From: Rhodoligotrophos appendicifer
GTDB taxonomy: Bacteria > Pseudomonadota > Alphaproteobacteria > Rhizobiales > Im1
DNA: 64,000 bases
Reading direction: 5' to 3'
Assembly: GCF_007474605.1 (NCBI RefSeq)
Contig: NZ_VHKL01000003.1
Coordinates: 1-64,000, forward strand
Positions 1 to 7,387 of this stretch are shown piece by piece (the stretch's first letter is position 1; the number at the start of each line of letters is the position of its first letter). The notes under the pieces were generated by a model. The model searched no databases, was not told the origin of the DNA, and saw only the letters and a list, made by a program, of their open reading frames with translations. The translations under genes and the position numbers were made by a program.

Positions 1-311
1 AGATGCGGCATGAGACGTGCCAAGTCGCTAGGCCTTAATGCATTCAGCAGGCCATTCTTAAAGAATAACTTAGGTTCAGCCGACAATATTTCAGAGGGCA
101 AAGCACACGCCTTAACGGCAAATGGCTTCCACCACTCGCATGAAATAACAGGCTACGCTTCTCCCCGCGATAATCATACTAATAATAAAATCTCTTACGT
201 TTTCGTACCGTACGGTTCCGGACATTTCTTAAATCAATGGTTCGTCATCTTGTAAATTTCAATGATCCCTCGCTACCTATAAAATAGGAGTATTTGCCGG
301 GCGGCAGGGAA
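1..311. other. Left-edge non-coding stretch
   Basis: AT-rich sequence with no supportable gene. The one open frame (about 10-255, +) encodes a low-complexity peptide with no recognisable domain and no Shine-Dalgarno sequence at its start, so it is left out. The last bases form the leader of the small gene that starts at 312. Confidence 0.5.
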
Positions 312-572
312 ATGAACAGGCGCATTGTGGTCCATCGCCACGGAGATATCTGGAAGATCGGGATTGACGGAAAGAGCTATGACGAGTTCGTGACCCAGGT
401 CGACGCGATTACTCGGGCGCTGGAATGGTGTAAGAATGCCAAGCAGCAGGGCTGTCCCGTGGATGTATTCCTCGAGAATGAGAGTGGCAATATCGTGCCT
501 CTAGAGACACCTACGAAATGGCTGGAATACGATAGTGAACAAGCCGCTTGGAGATATCACTTCTTGGGTTAA
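312..572 (+). CDS. Small unknown protein, DUF2188-like
   Basis: This 86-aa soluble protein has no signal peptide or membrane segment. Its layout (N-terminal IVVHRHGDIWKIGIDG, a central helix, then a strand ending in ESGNIV) resembles small DUF2188-type proteins, whose function is unknown. A TTG at 294 is also in frame, but the ATG at 312 is preceded by GGCAGGGAA, so 312 was chosen. Its 3' end overlaps the next gene by 38 bases, which suggests co-transcription. The family match is by eye and weak. Confidence 0.55.
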   Translation: MNRRIVVHRHGDIWKIGIDGKSYDEFVTQVDAITRALEWCKNAKQQGCPVDVFLENESGNIVPLETPTKWLEYDSEQAAWRYHFLG

Positions 573-756
573 CCTAAAGAGGTCCCTGGAAACAGAACTC
601 AGTTGTGAGCGGCCGCAAGACTGGGAGGAGCACGTCCGCGATCGTGCCTATCAAATCTGGGTCAGCGAAGGCTGGCCCGATGATGCGCACGAAGACCACT
701 GGCGACGCGCTTGCCAGGAGATCGAACTTGAGCAAAGGTTGCGGCTGAAACAGTAG
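535..756 (+). CDS. DUF2934-domain small protein
   Basis: This 73-aa protein carries a DUF2934-like motif: RDRAYQIWVSEGWPDD around residues 35-50, followed by HWRRACQEIE. DUF2934 proteins are common in alphaproteobacteria and have no assigned function. The only available start is GTG at 535, inside the 3' end of the preceding gene, which points to translational coupling. The last residues are charged and helical. The motif match is good; the exact start is less certain. Confidence 0.6.
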   Translation: MNKPLGDITSWVNLKRSLETELSCERPQDWEEHVRDRAYQIWVSEGWPDDAHEDHWRRACQEIELEQRLRLKQ

Positions 757-768
757 CCTGCTGGCGAA

Positions 769-996
769 TTAGCGGTTAGGCGATTTTGCTAAGTTTCTCT
801 TATGCCAAGCGGCCTTCAGGATTTCTGAGCGCACTACGTTATAGGGCGGTCGTCCCTCAGAGGCGAGGCTATCATAGAGTCTGTTAAATTCTGCGAATGC
901 CAGCCCCTCGCTGAATGCCAGTGCCTCCAGCTCAGCGAGCACTTTCCGACTGCGCCGCTCTTTGAAGCTCAAGACGATGTTCATGTTCACCTTCAT
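769..996 (-). CDS. Small unknown protein, second of a related pair
   Basis: This 75-aa basic helical protein has no recognised family. Residues 21-42 (LEALAFSEGLAFAEFNRLYD) resemble the middle of the upstream protein (932-1210), which shares the spacing L-A-x3-G-x3-A-E-F-x2-L, so the two may be diverged duplicates. An internal ATG at 984 has a better ribosome binding site (AAGGTGAAC) than the ATG at 996 and may be the real start. It overlaps the upstream gene by 65 bases on the same strand. Confidence 0.4.
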   Translation of the reverse strand: MKVNMNIVLSFKERRSRKVLAELEALAFSEGLAFAEFNRLYDSLASEGRPPYNVVRSEILKAAWHKRNLAKSPNR

Positions 997-1210
997 ATTG
1001 GGACTTAGCGCTTGAGAGAATGAACTCGCTGACCCTCGTGCGGACCCGCTCTATCACCCACTCGTTATCCTTATTGTAGACCTCGGCAACAATGTTCGCA
1101 TGGTTGAGTATGTTCAGGAATTCAGCATGAGGCATGCCTGCATGAGAAGCTAAGTCTCTGATCTGGTTGAGTCGAACGAGTTCGAGGGGTTGCTTTGTCT
1201 CTGGGTACAT
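932..1210 (-). CDS. Small unknown protein, first of a related pair
   Basis: This 92-aa acidic helical protein has no recognised domain. Its central segment IRDLASHAGMPHAEFLNILN shares a residue pattern with the downstream overlapping gene at 769-996. The ribosome binding site before the ATG is weak. The gene lies in the AT-richer left accessory block. Translation is plausible because of the paired arrangement, but this is inference. Confidence 0.4.
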   Translation of the reverse strand: MYPETKQPLELVRLNQIRDLASHAGMPHAEFLNILNHANIVAEVYNKDNEWVIERVRTRVSEFILSSAKSQYEGEHEHRLELQRAAQSESAR

Positions 1211-1884
1211 TTGCGGGCTTTCGCAAGTTAGCGATTGAGGGCACTCTGCCCTTCAACAGACAAAAAGTTCCTTCCTTAAGCAGTTGTTCCGCGTTGGTCC
1301 TTCAGATCGCCGCTAGGTACGATGACGTACAAAACGGGCTTGCGAACAGCCTATTTAGCGAGGTTCTGATCGCTACGTCGTTTTCAAGATACCAAAACGC
1401 AAGCTCGCGGTAGTTCAGGAAAAAGTCACAGTCGCAAGCCCGAATGCTCCGGGGAATGCGGCGATGTCAGCTTAGCCGTGCTGAATGACCGCAACCGAAT
1501 TCTCTGGGCCAAAATCTGTCAGTTCGATATCGGCCCCATAGGTGCCTCAGGAATTCGTTTACTTGTTACAGCGCCTAGACGGGACAACTGAGGGTAGACA
1601 CCGCCATCTAGCTTCTTTGGCGCTGCCTCCTTACGCAAGCATTGTGGCCTACCCGCTTCGCTCTTGCAACGAGCCCAGGGTGCTTCGCGCCGTTGCCAGA
1701 GCGGCTTCATTGTATTCTCGCCTGTTCCCGCGATTCGCCAATGAGCTCGTCCAGCAACATCGCGTAACTCGTCGCAGAAAGGCCATTCCTCGGGAGCGAA
1801 TGCGCCTACGGCGGCAGCGTCAGTCGGCGCACCATGATCCTATCAGCCCTTCGTGCGTTTAACTGGGGTCGTAAGGAGGACCCG
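1211..1884. other. Gap with no recognisable gene
   Basis: About 670 bases hold several short open frames on both strands. None has a convincing ribosome binding site, a recognisable domain, or the composition of the flanking genes. Part of it, about 1440-1860, may be decayed coding sequence, but no family could be recognised. The final bases, GTAAGGAGGACCCG, are the ribosome binding site of the VOC gene at 1885. Confidence 0.4.
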
Positions 1885-2256
1885 ATGTACAAACCCGAAG
1901 GTCACAACAGCCTTTCACCCTATCTCATCGTTGATGACGCGCGAGCGACGCTCGATTTCATCAAAGCGGTTTTCGACGCCGAGCCAGAGCTGATGCACCG
2001 CGCAGAAGACGATGCGATAGCCCATGCCGAAATACGCATCGATGACACCATTTTAATGGTGGGGCAGTGGAAGGGCAGCGGAAGCGTCGCCCACGTGCAT
2101 GTCTATGTGCCCGATGTCCGCCACAGCTTCGAGCTTGCCCGTCAGGCCGGGGGCAGGCCTGTGCAAGAGCCGGTGAGAAAAGATGATCCCGATCTACGTG
2201 GCGGCATCGTCGATCCTTCAGGAACCACTTGGTGGCTCTCTACCAGACAGAAATAG
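1885..2256 (+). CDS. VOC (glyoxalase/bleomycin-resistance fold) protein, PhnB-like
   Basis: This 123-aa single-domain VOC protein has two beta-alpha-beta-beta-beta halves. The N-terminal half contains SPYLIVDDARATLDFIKAVF and the C-terminal half contains HVHVYVPDVRHSFELARQAG and GIVDPSGTTWWLSTR. This is the pattern of PhnB/YdcN-like proteins, which act as small-molecule lyases, dioxygenases or binding proteins; the substrate is unknown. The frame extends upstream to 1834, but a strong AGGAGGA lies just before the ATG at 1885. It stands alone beside the MFS remnant. Confidence 0.85.
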   Translation: MYKPEGHNSLSPYLIVDDARATLDFIKAVFDAEPELMHRAEDDAIAHAEIRIDDTILMVGQWKGSGSVAHVHVYVPDVRHSFELARQAGGRPVQEPVRKDDPDLRGGIVDPSGTTWWLSTRQK

Positions 2257-2269
2257 ATTGAGGCTGCGC

Positions 2270-2549
2270 GCAGCGGACAATGAAGCTGTCTGCAGGGCCA
2301 CCGAGGACGGCCGCTCCACATCAATATCGACCAGCCAGGGATCATGTGCCCTGCGGCGACAACCGCAAACGTCTGGCCAGAAGCACCCGCGGTCCGCCAT
2401 GTCGGTCCACCGCCCGCCCTGTCCAGCGACGAGGCCCGTCACCAGCAGGCCGCCCGAAAAGCCGCCAAAGGTGAAGCTGCGCGCCCATCATTCGTCGCGG
2501 CCATGTGCTCGCCGAAGACGCCGCCAATCAGATAGTAGGATGTTCCCAT
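2270..2549 (-). pseudogene. MFS transporter remnant (N-terminal part, several frameshifts)
   Basis: Read on the minus strand in successive frames, this stretch gives pieces of a major facilitator superfamily transporter. MGTSYYLIGGVFGEHMAA (from 2549) fits the first membrane helix. A second frame gives DGPRRWTGRAVDRHGGPRVL, and a third (from 2442) gives TGLVAGQGGRWTDMADRG; both match the MFS loop 2-3 motif G-R-x-x-D-R-x-G. At least two frame changes and the absence of later helices show a dead, truncated gene. Family assignment is by motif only. Confidence 0.5.
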
Positions 2550-2840
2550 GCAACGAGTTGCACTGCCCCGAGCCGAATGACCATCTTGCGGGAGATCTTG
2601 TCGTCCTGCCGCAGATCCGGCTTTCGCTGATGACTCCAACGTTTGCTACTGAAAACCGGAAGCAAGCCGTTCGGACCTGGTTGAGCCCAGGAGGCCGTTA
2701 TTTGTCTAAGCGGCATGAATAGCGGCTATCTCTATCCACCCGAACTAACGGCTGACAGTCGCTAACGGCCCAAAACGGCCCGTGCCTTAACAAGACCGCT
2801 GGGAGAGTTAGATGATTGAGCCAGCCATCGCTTGAACAGG

Positions 2841-3050
2841 CTAAAATTTCAACGCGTCAGACGGTTCCCAAGGGGCGAGCCTCGCAGCAATCGCTGCACA
2901 GGCCAAGCGAACCAACTTAGCTTGCGCCCGGGGGACGCCCCGGTTTCGATAACCACTGACAGTGTCCAGATCCTTTCCAAGTAGCTCCGCGGCCTGTCGG
3001 CCATTAAGTCCCGTAGTTTTAAGCCAAAGCTCGAATTCCCATGCTCCCAC
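2841..3050 (-). CDS. Small helix-turn-helix regulator
   Basis: This 69-aa protein is almost entirely one HTH-like domain: residues 13-45 contain TGLNGRQAAELLGKDLDTV followed by SGYRNRGVP, as in Cro/XRE-like or phage CII-like proteins. Such proteins control copy number, replication or lysogeny genes. Its start at 3050 faces the repeat array at 3077-3233, which likely includes its promoter and operators. It lies downstream of the primase gene on the same strand, so it may be the last gene of the element's replication module. Confidence 0.6.
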   Translation of the reverse strand: MGAWEFELWLKTTGLNGRQAAELLGKDLDTVSGYRNRGVPRAQAKLVRLACAAIAARLAPWEPSDALKF

Positions 3051-3076
3051 AGATTGTCCTATCAGTTATATTCTCG

Positions 3077-3233
3077 TTAGGAGATATTTGATCCGAAAAA
3101 CTCGGGCATAGTAGCTGAAGTCCGATCTCAGACCACATCCGAGATATTCGGACATTAGCTGCAGCCCGATCTCAGAACCAGATCCGAAATCTTCGGTTAC
3201 AGTAGATCAGTCCGATCTCAGAACAGAATCGAA
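3077..3233. repeat. Iteron-like direct repeats with internal palindromes
   Basis: Imperfect direct repeats with a period of 44-46 bp. Copies of the core (T/C)CCGATCTCAGA start at 3121, 3165 and 3211, and a partial older unit precedes them. Between cores lie palindromes of the form CCGA-N3-5-TCGG: near 3092-3105 (CCGA...TCGG), 3138-3152 (TCCGAGATATTCGGA) and 3183-3195 (CCGAAATCTTCGG). They sit between the primase gene and the small HTH gene. Known parallels are iterons of a replication origin or operators of the HTH protein; the sequence cannot decide between them. Confidence 0.65.
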
Positions 3234-3453
3234 TTGAGATTCCTGAGATCCTTGAAATACGCGAAAGCCGGGAGGCTGCGCCCCCGCATTGTGAAACAGT
3301 AAAACACGGTCCCTCGTACCTACCCCCTCCCCTATAGATGCGAGTCCGCGGGCGAGATGCTAGCCAATATAACGTCCCCCAGAGCCTGATGCTTGCCGTC
3401 TCTGCTTCAGAGGTTCCCAGAAACCCTTTCCGTAACCTTCCCTGTGAGTACGC

Positions 3454-5181
3454 TCAAGGTGGGCAGCCGGCGTTCGGTTCAAGGTCATCCTTCGACACGA
3501 GGCTGGCCTTATATAGGCCTAAGGGGTAGCTTAAAGGCCCCGCTGCCCGCCTCTTGAGGATCGCCCCAAGAAAACTCGACTGAATATTCCTATCGAACCT
3601 GGGAAGCCCTGGGAACTTTACGGCAGAAAAAGGAAGAACGGCCCGGTGCAACAAATATGATCGATTACGGCCGGATTTGAATTGATCGCAGTGTCTCGAC
3701 TGCCGACAAGATAGGTACAGGATCATGAGGTCAGGGTATCCACGCCGACCCCATCCGACGGCATCACTCCATCGATACATTCTGAAGATCCTACCTTCTC
3801 CAAAGGTAGTTTCCGTTGCCGCTTGTGACAGGGGCTGAAGGATGAACCGATCCCTTAGGCTACGCCATGTATTAGAGAGACGAATCTGTCTCACTAAGGG
3901 CTTCAGTTGCAGCCTGGCTTGAGAAGCTCCTTCTGCTTTGAGTCTGCGGAAATACGTGGCGCGCGAGATTTCGAGTTTGAGCCATGGCTTGAGGCGCTCG
4001 CGTGACAGATGACGCGGACGCGCTCCCTTCTGCATACGTTGGACCCGCTTGCGCTCTCGATCAGCGGATCTTCGGTCGATGGACCGCATTCGCTCATCTG
4101 GATGAATATGCCTCAATCCTAAGAGGTCGGCCTCGTCAGCGGTGATACCGAGGTCTTGAATAATCCGGGCGCGACTGTAGCGATATCCCATCTTATCACG
4201 ATCGAGCTTCTTTCGGGCAGATTGGTAACGACGTCGGATGTAGCTGTCGGAAAGGTTGGTACATGCCCGACCAAAAGCTAGCACCTTGGCAAGCCCCTCC
4301 CCCTCGTCCTCGGTTCTTGCAAAGAATGTGGCGGCAATAAAGACCGCAGTGTCCCGCATTCCATGGGGAAAGCCTCCCCTTGCCCTTCCTAACGTCAGGA
4401 GTTCCTGGGGGACCATGGAATTCCAATCGGCCAGAGCCTGGTAGTTCGGTGCACCTCCACTTAGGATCGGGGGGCCGCCTCGTCCCTTGCGACCCTTTCT
4501 CGGTCGATCAACCAAGCTCGAGAAGAGTTCCTCGAAGGGTACAAGGCGGTTTGGGCCTGAGATCACTCGCGCCTCCGCTCCCGATTTGCTGTTGATCGTT
4601 CCGGGAAGGCGAAGCACTCTGCTTGCGTCAAGGCATTTGGGATCGGCTCCCAAACCAGCGAACAATTTTACGAGCCTGTTCTGTATCAATCTCCACCGCG
4701 GCGCTGCCGCTGCCGGGACGGGCTGCTCGAAGATCCAATAGACATGGCACCCTCGCCCCGACGAGACTAGCGCAGTCGGCGGGGGCAGATTGCAGTGGTC
4801 ACAAACCGCGCGAACCTCGGTGACGATGTCGTTTAGATCGAACACTCGGTCGCGAGGCGGATCCAAGTCGATAAATGCAGCAGAAAAAGCGCAGACATTA
4901 TCGGCAGTTCTGCGGGAAGGCTTCCGAAAGCGCGCGATCGAGAAATAGACATCCTGGAAACCCTGAAGTATTTGTGCATCTTCGTGAACATCTGCCGAGC
5001 GGCACCAGTTCGTGATCCACCGACCATTGCTGCCCCGGTGACAAAGCGCGACGTAGCCTCGATGGGCCTGGTGAACCACCTTGAGCAGAGGGAATGGCCC
5101 CTCGGCATCAGCAGCCCTGGAACTGTCGTGTGTCAGCGGCCATCGAACACACGGATGCGCCGCGGGATGGTTCACATCCAC
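3454..5181 (-). CDS. RepB/AEP-type primase or replication initiator of a mobile element
   Basis: This 575-aa protein has an N-terminal archaeo-eukaryotic-type primase fold as found in plasmid and satellite replication proteins. The metal-binding DxD is in FIDLDPP (about 103-109). The second motif, SSGRGCHVYWIF, is at about 140-151 (His146), and DASRVLRLPGTINSKSG is at about 185-201. The C-terminal half is basic, with an HTH-like segment (SRERLKPWLKLEISRATYF). In this family the protein primes or initiates replication of the element. It is the last long gene of the minus-strand cassette, 57 bases after the preceding gene, and the repeats at 3077-3233 lie just beyond its 3' end. The final roughly 100 residues are unlike known domains. 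Confidence 0.75.
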   Translation of the reverse strand: MDVNHPAAHPCVRWPLTHDSSRAADAEGPFPLLKVVHQAHRGYVALCHRGSNGRWITNWCRSADVHEDAQILQGFQDVYFSIARFRKPSRRTADNVCAFSAAFIDLDPPRDRVFDLNDIVTEVRAVCDHCNLPPPTALVSSGRGCHVYWIFEQPVPAAAAPRWRLIQNRLVKLFAGLGADPKCLDASRVLRLPGTINSKSGAEARVISGPNRLVPFEELFSSLVDRPRKGRKGRGGPPILSGGAPNYQALADWNSMVPQELLTLGRARGGFPHGMRDTAVFIAATFFARTEDEGEGLAKVLAFGRACTNLSDSYIRRRYQSARKKLDRDKMGYRYSRARIIQDLGITADEADLLGLRHIHPDERMRSIDRRSADRERKRVQRMQKGARPRHLSRERLKPWLKLEISRATYFRRLKAEGASQARLQLKPLVRQIRLSNTWRSLRDRFILQPLSQAATETTFGEGRIFRMYRWSDAVGWGRRGYPDLMILYLSCRQSRHCDQFKSGRNRSYLLHRAVLPFSAVKFPGLPRFDRNIQSSFLGAILKRRAAGPLSYPLGLYKASLVSKDDLEPNAGCPP

Positions 5182-5238
5182 GATAAATCCTCCGTCAAAG
5201 GAGCAGAATTGTCAGAAAGACAGCCGAAGTCTTTCGGC

Positions 5239-5751
5239 CTAAGGGGTGCCTTGTGGCGAGTAAATGACGCCTACCAGAGGACCTGGACTTGTAAATGTCT
5301 CTGATTGCGGAGCAAAATTCTCGAGCTCAGTGGCGACATAGTGAATAGGACGGGGATGCCACAGCGCCAGATCAAGCAACCTGATGATCGGGGCCAGATC
5401 GTAATCTGTGACTGTCAACCAGCTTGCAAATAATTGTTGCGTGGCGTGCTCGTCCCGTCGGCAATTGTTCACAACCCATTCCACGGCGGGCTGGAGCCGC
5501 GGGTCGGCTTCAACCTTCTCCCAACATCCCTGATCTTTGTCTGCATCGGATCTTGCGCTGGTAACCTCAGCCGCAGTGAAGTCGAATGCCATCTGCTTGA
5601 ACTCTTTGACCTTTGCGTGTTTGTCGCTCGTCCGCTTCTGCGTTGGGTGGGCCCGAGAAAAGCCTTTTGCTTGCTCTCCCCGCATCTCGCGATTTAAAGG
5701 ATCAGAAGAGTTCATTACGGGATTTGTGGATCGGCAAAGATGTCGCCTCAT
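5239..5751 (-). CDS. Unknown protein of the mobile-element cassette
   Basis: This 170-aa soluble protein has no recognised domain. The first 60 residues are basic and disordered-looking; the rest is helical, containing LQPAVEWVVNNCRRDEHATQ and LDLALWHPRPIHYVATELENF. Its ATG at 5751 overlaps the stop of the preceding frame as ATGA, which fixes the start better than the internal ATG at 5715. It lies between the excisionase-side genes and the primase, so a role in the element's replication or regulation is an inference from position only. Confidence 0.6.
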   Translation of the reverse strand: MRRHLCRSTNPVMNSSDPLNREMRGEQAKGFSRAHPTQKRTSDKHAKVKEFKQMAFDFTAAEVTSARSDADKDQGCWEKVEADPRLQPAVEWVVNNCRRDEHATQQLFASWLTVTDYDLAPIIRLLDLALWHPRPIHYVATELENFAPQSETFTSPGPLVGVIYSPQGTP

Positions 5752-6148
5752 TTGGCTGGCTCCTTGAGCCGCGACCGACCTTCCTGATCGCGGTCGACAA
5801 TGCGCTGCGGGATCAGGCCATCGATCTGCAAGAAAACCCAGGCGACAGGCCCCAAATAGGACGACGCGTCCTTGTCATACGATCGCCGCGCATCCGCCGA
5901 GGCTCGCCCTCGGGTTGCACCGCTCCAAGGAACTGGCAAGCGTCATTGCCGACTCGGGTCAGAGACCAAGATCGCTTAAACTCAATCGCCAGGATGACCT
6001 CGCTTTGACCAGCAAACCGAATGGCGGGAACAAATATGGGAAATAAGCAGGTTTCGGACCGTGTGCTTTGGATTGCGCCGGTTAGCTCGCTGTTGCCGCG
6101 GGGTTTAACCAGGGCAATAGTTTCATTCCAATGTTCGTTGTGTTTCAT
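5748..6148 (-). pseudogene. Unknown cassette gene split by a -1 frameshift
   Basis: The gene begins with ATG at 6148, coupled by ATGA to the excisionase gene. It reads MKHNEHWNETIALVKPRGNS through to RSWSLTRVGNDACQFLGA. After about 5910 that frame becomes poor, while the -1 frame continues convincingly (SSYLGPVAWVFLQIDGLIP) to a stop at 5748 that overlaps the next ATG at 5751. Coupling at both ends shows that one gene of about 133 codons was intended. A single-base indel between about 5900 and 5940, a sequencing error, or programmed frameshifting are possible; no classic slippery site stands out. Function unknown. Confidence 0.55.
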
Positions 6149-6357
6149 TTCGAAGAACCTTCGTTTGCCTCTACAAGAGTTTTGAGAAAGCGTTGAAGTT
6201 CTTCAACGTCGACGTAAGTTGAACGGCCCAGCTTAATTGTTTTTAACAGCTTCTCTTTTACCAGAGTATAAAATTTAGTGTTGCTGATATTGAGTAGATA
6301 TAAGCATTCTTTGACTTTATAAAGTCGACGATCAAGGACTGGGACGGTTCTGTTCAT
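6145..6357 (-). CDS. AlpA/excisionase-type HTH protein
   Basis: This 70-aa protein has a MerR-like winged HTH of the helix_turn_helix_17/AlpA type: YKVKECLYLLNISNTKFYTL (about 13-32) and then TIKLGRSTYVDVEELQRFL. Such proteins act as excisionases or activators of integrase and replication genes in prophages, satellites and integrative elements. It is the first gene of the minus-strand cassette, and its stop overlaps the next start as ATGA. It is lysine-rich and AT-rich compared with chromosomal genes here, consistent with transfer. Confidence 0.75.
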   Translation of the reverse strand: MNRTVPVLDRRLYKVKECLYLLNISNTKFYTLVKEKLLKTIKLGRSTYVDVEELQRFLKTLVEANEGSSK

Positions 6358-6425
6358 GATGTATCCTCACGAATGTCGGTGAATTCGTGAGAACCTATCG
6401 GACTTATGAGCGACAGATAGCCCCG

Positions 6426-7082
6426 TTAATCGCTCTCTAGTCCCTGGGGGATGATTTTCTGGAAAAGAGAGCCGGAAGTCGGCAGGCTACCTCTAAGCTC
6501 AACTAAACCCAGCCGTTTGTAATGATCGCGAACGATTTCGTAGAAGACTACAAACATTCCTCGACGTTTGCCGTCGTCACATCCGGGCTGCCGCAGCTTT
6601 CTACCCGAGAGAGTTTCATATGATCGCGCCAACTGCCGAATGGCAAGAATGTCTGAGGCGACATGGCGCCCTGGCTTCTTTGCGATGGCGATGGCGCTGT
6701 CAATAAGCTCGGCAATAGCCTCTGGATGCGGTACCGGCAGGAACCCAGGTACATTTAACGTTCGAGCCCATGTGATCTTGTTGCCTGAGGCTAGTCTCAG
6801 ACAAGCTATGGCGTCTGGAGACGTCTCCTGCCATGTGATGGCCCAAGGCGCTGGATCATGAGCTTGCAGTTGATCACGCAGTCTTCTCAAGGACTTTGCA
6901 GTTTTTCTTCCACCTCGAGAATCGAGAGCTGAGTACGACGGCTTTCCGTCGGCCAATTCCACTTTGACCTGAATGAGACTTGCCCGAAGTGCCCACAAGA
7001 TATTGTCGATTTCATCGGCGACCGGACTCACCAAGGCCGCTTTGATGTTCGGTAACGTCTTAATTCTTTCGGCAAGACACAC
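6426..7082 (-). CDS. Unknown protein, probably N-terminally truncated
   Basis: This 218-aa soluble helical protein, read from GTG at 7082, has no recognised family. The frame stays open a further 45 codons upstream to a stop at 7218-7220. That extension looks coding and is cysteine-rich (C-x7-C-x5-C-x10-C-x3-C, including DCVEGDAKPWPPC), but it has no ATG, GTG or TTG. Either a zinc-binding N-terminus has lost its start, or an unusual start is used. It lies between the excisionase gene and the integrase remnant, so it probably belongs to the element. Confidence 0.5.
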   Translation of the reverse strand: MCLAERIKTLPNIKAALVSPVADEIDNILWALRASLIQVKVELADGKPSYSALDSRGGRKTAKSLRRLRDQLQAHDPAPWAITWQETSPDAIACLRLASGNKITWARTLNVPGFLPVPHPEAIAELIDSAIAIAKKPGRHVASDILAIRQLARSYETLSGRKLRQPGCDDGKRRGMFVVFYEIVRDHYKRLGLVELRGSLPTSGSLFQKIIPQGLESD

Positions 7083-7370
7083 AGCTGCGCACGGGGGCCA
7101 TGGCTTCGCGTCACCTTCAACGCAATCCTTGAAGGCTTGACAAGGTTGATTCTTTCGCAGGTAACATGCGCCCGATGTTATAATTCGAATTTTGCCCCAT
7201 AGAAGGTTGCGAGGTGTTCACGTCCTTGTCCGCACCAAATACTAAAGGTAGGCCAGCCTGGTAAACCTCTCTTTTTAGCCGCACGGCAGTATGGGTAGGA
7301 ATGTGGGTAATGTTTCCAGGAATTGTAAAGTTTTTTAAAATACAATAACTTGTATTTCTGTTTAGAAGGA

Positions 7371-7386
7371 CACCCCCTCCGCCACC
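7371..7386 (+). other. Possible att core: tRNA 3'-end-like sequence
   Basis: Bases 7374-7384 read CCCCTCCGCCA, the form of a tRNA acceptor 3' strand plus discriminator G and CCA (it would pair with GGAGGGG, as in some tRNA-Ser). No T-stem or rest of a tRNA is present. The site lies four bases beyond the stop codon of the integrase remnant. Fragments of tRNA 3' ends next to integrase genes are typical attachment sites. The match is short, so chance cannot be excluded. Confidence 0.35.
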
Positions 7387-7387
7387 T

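Noticed and set aside
10-255. Open frame at the left edge
   Set aside because: No ribosome binding site, no domain, low-complexity composition.
1542-1862. Arg-rich open frame of 106 codons
   Set aside because: Skewed composition typical of a wrong frame; no ribosome binding site; overlaps the leader of the VOC gene.
2257-2722. Plus-strand frame of up to 179 codons after the VOC gene
   Set aside because: Arg/Pro-rich wrong-frame composition; the minus strand carries the recognisable MFS remnant.
3077-3233. Repeats considered as a CRISPR array
   Set aside because: The repeats are imperfect, and the intervening sequence is short and itself repeated (palindromes). No cas genes occur nearby.
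7371-7386. A complete tRNA gene at this place
   Set aside because: Only the 3' acceptor-like bases are present; no anticodon or T arm can be folded.
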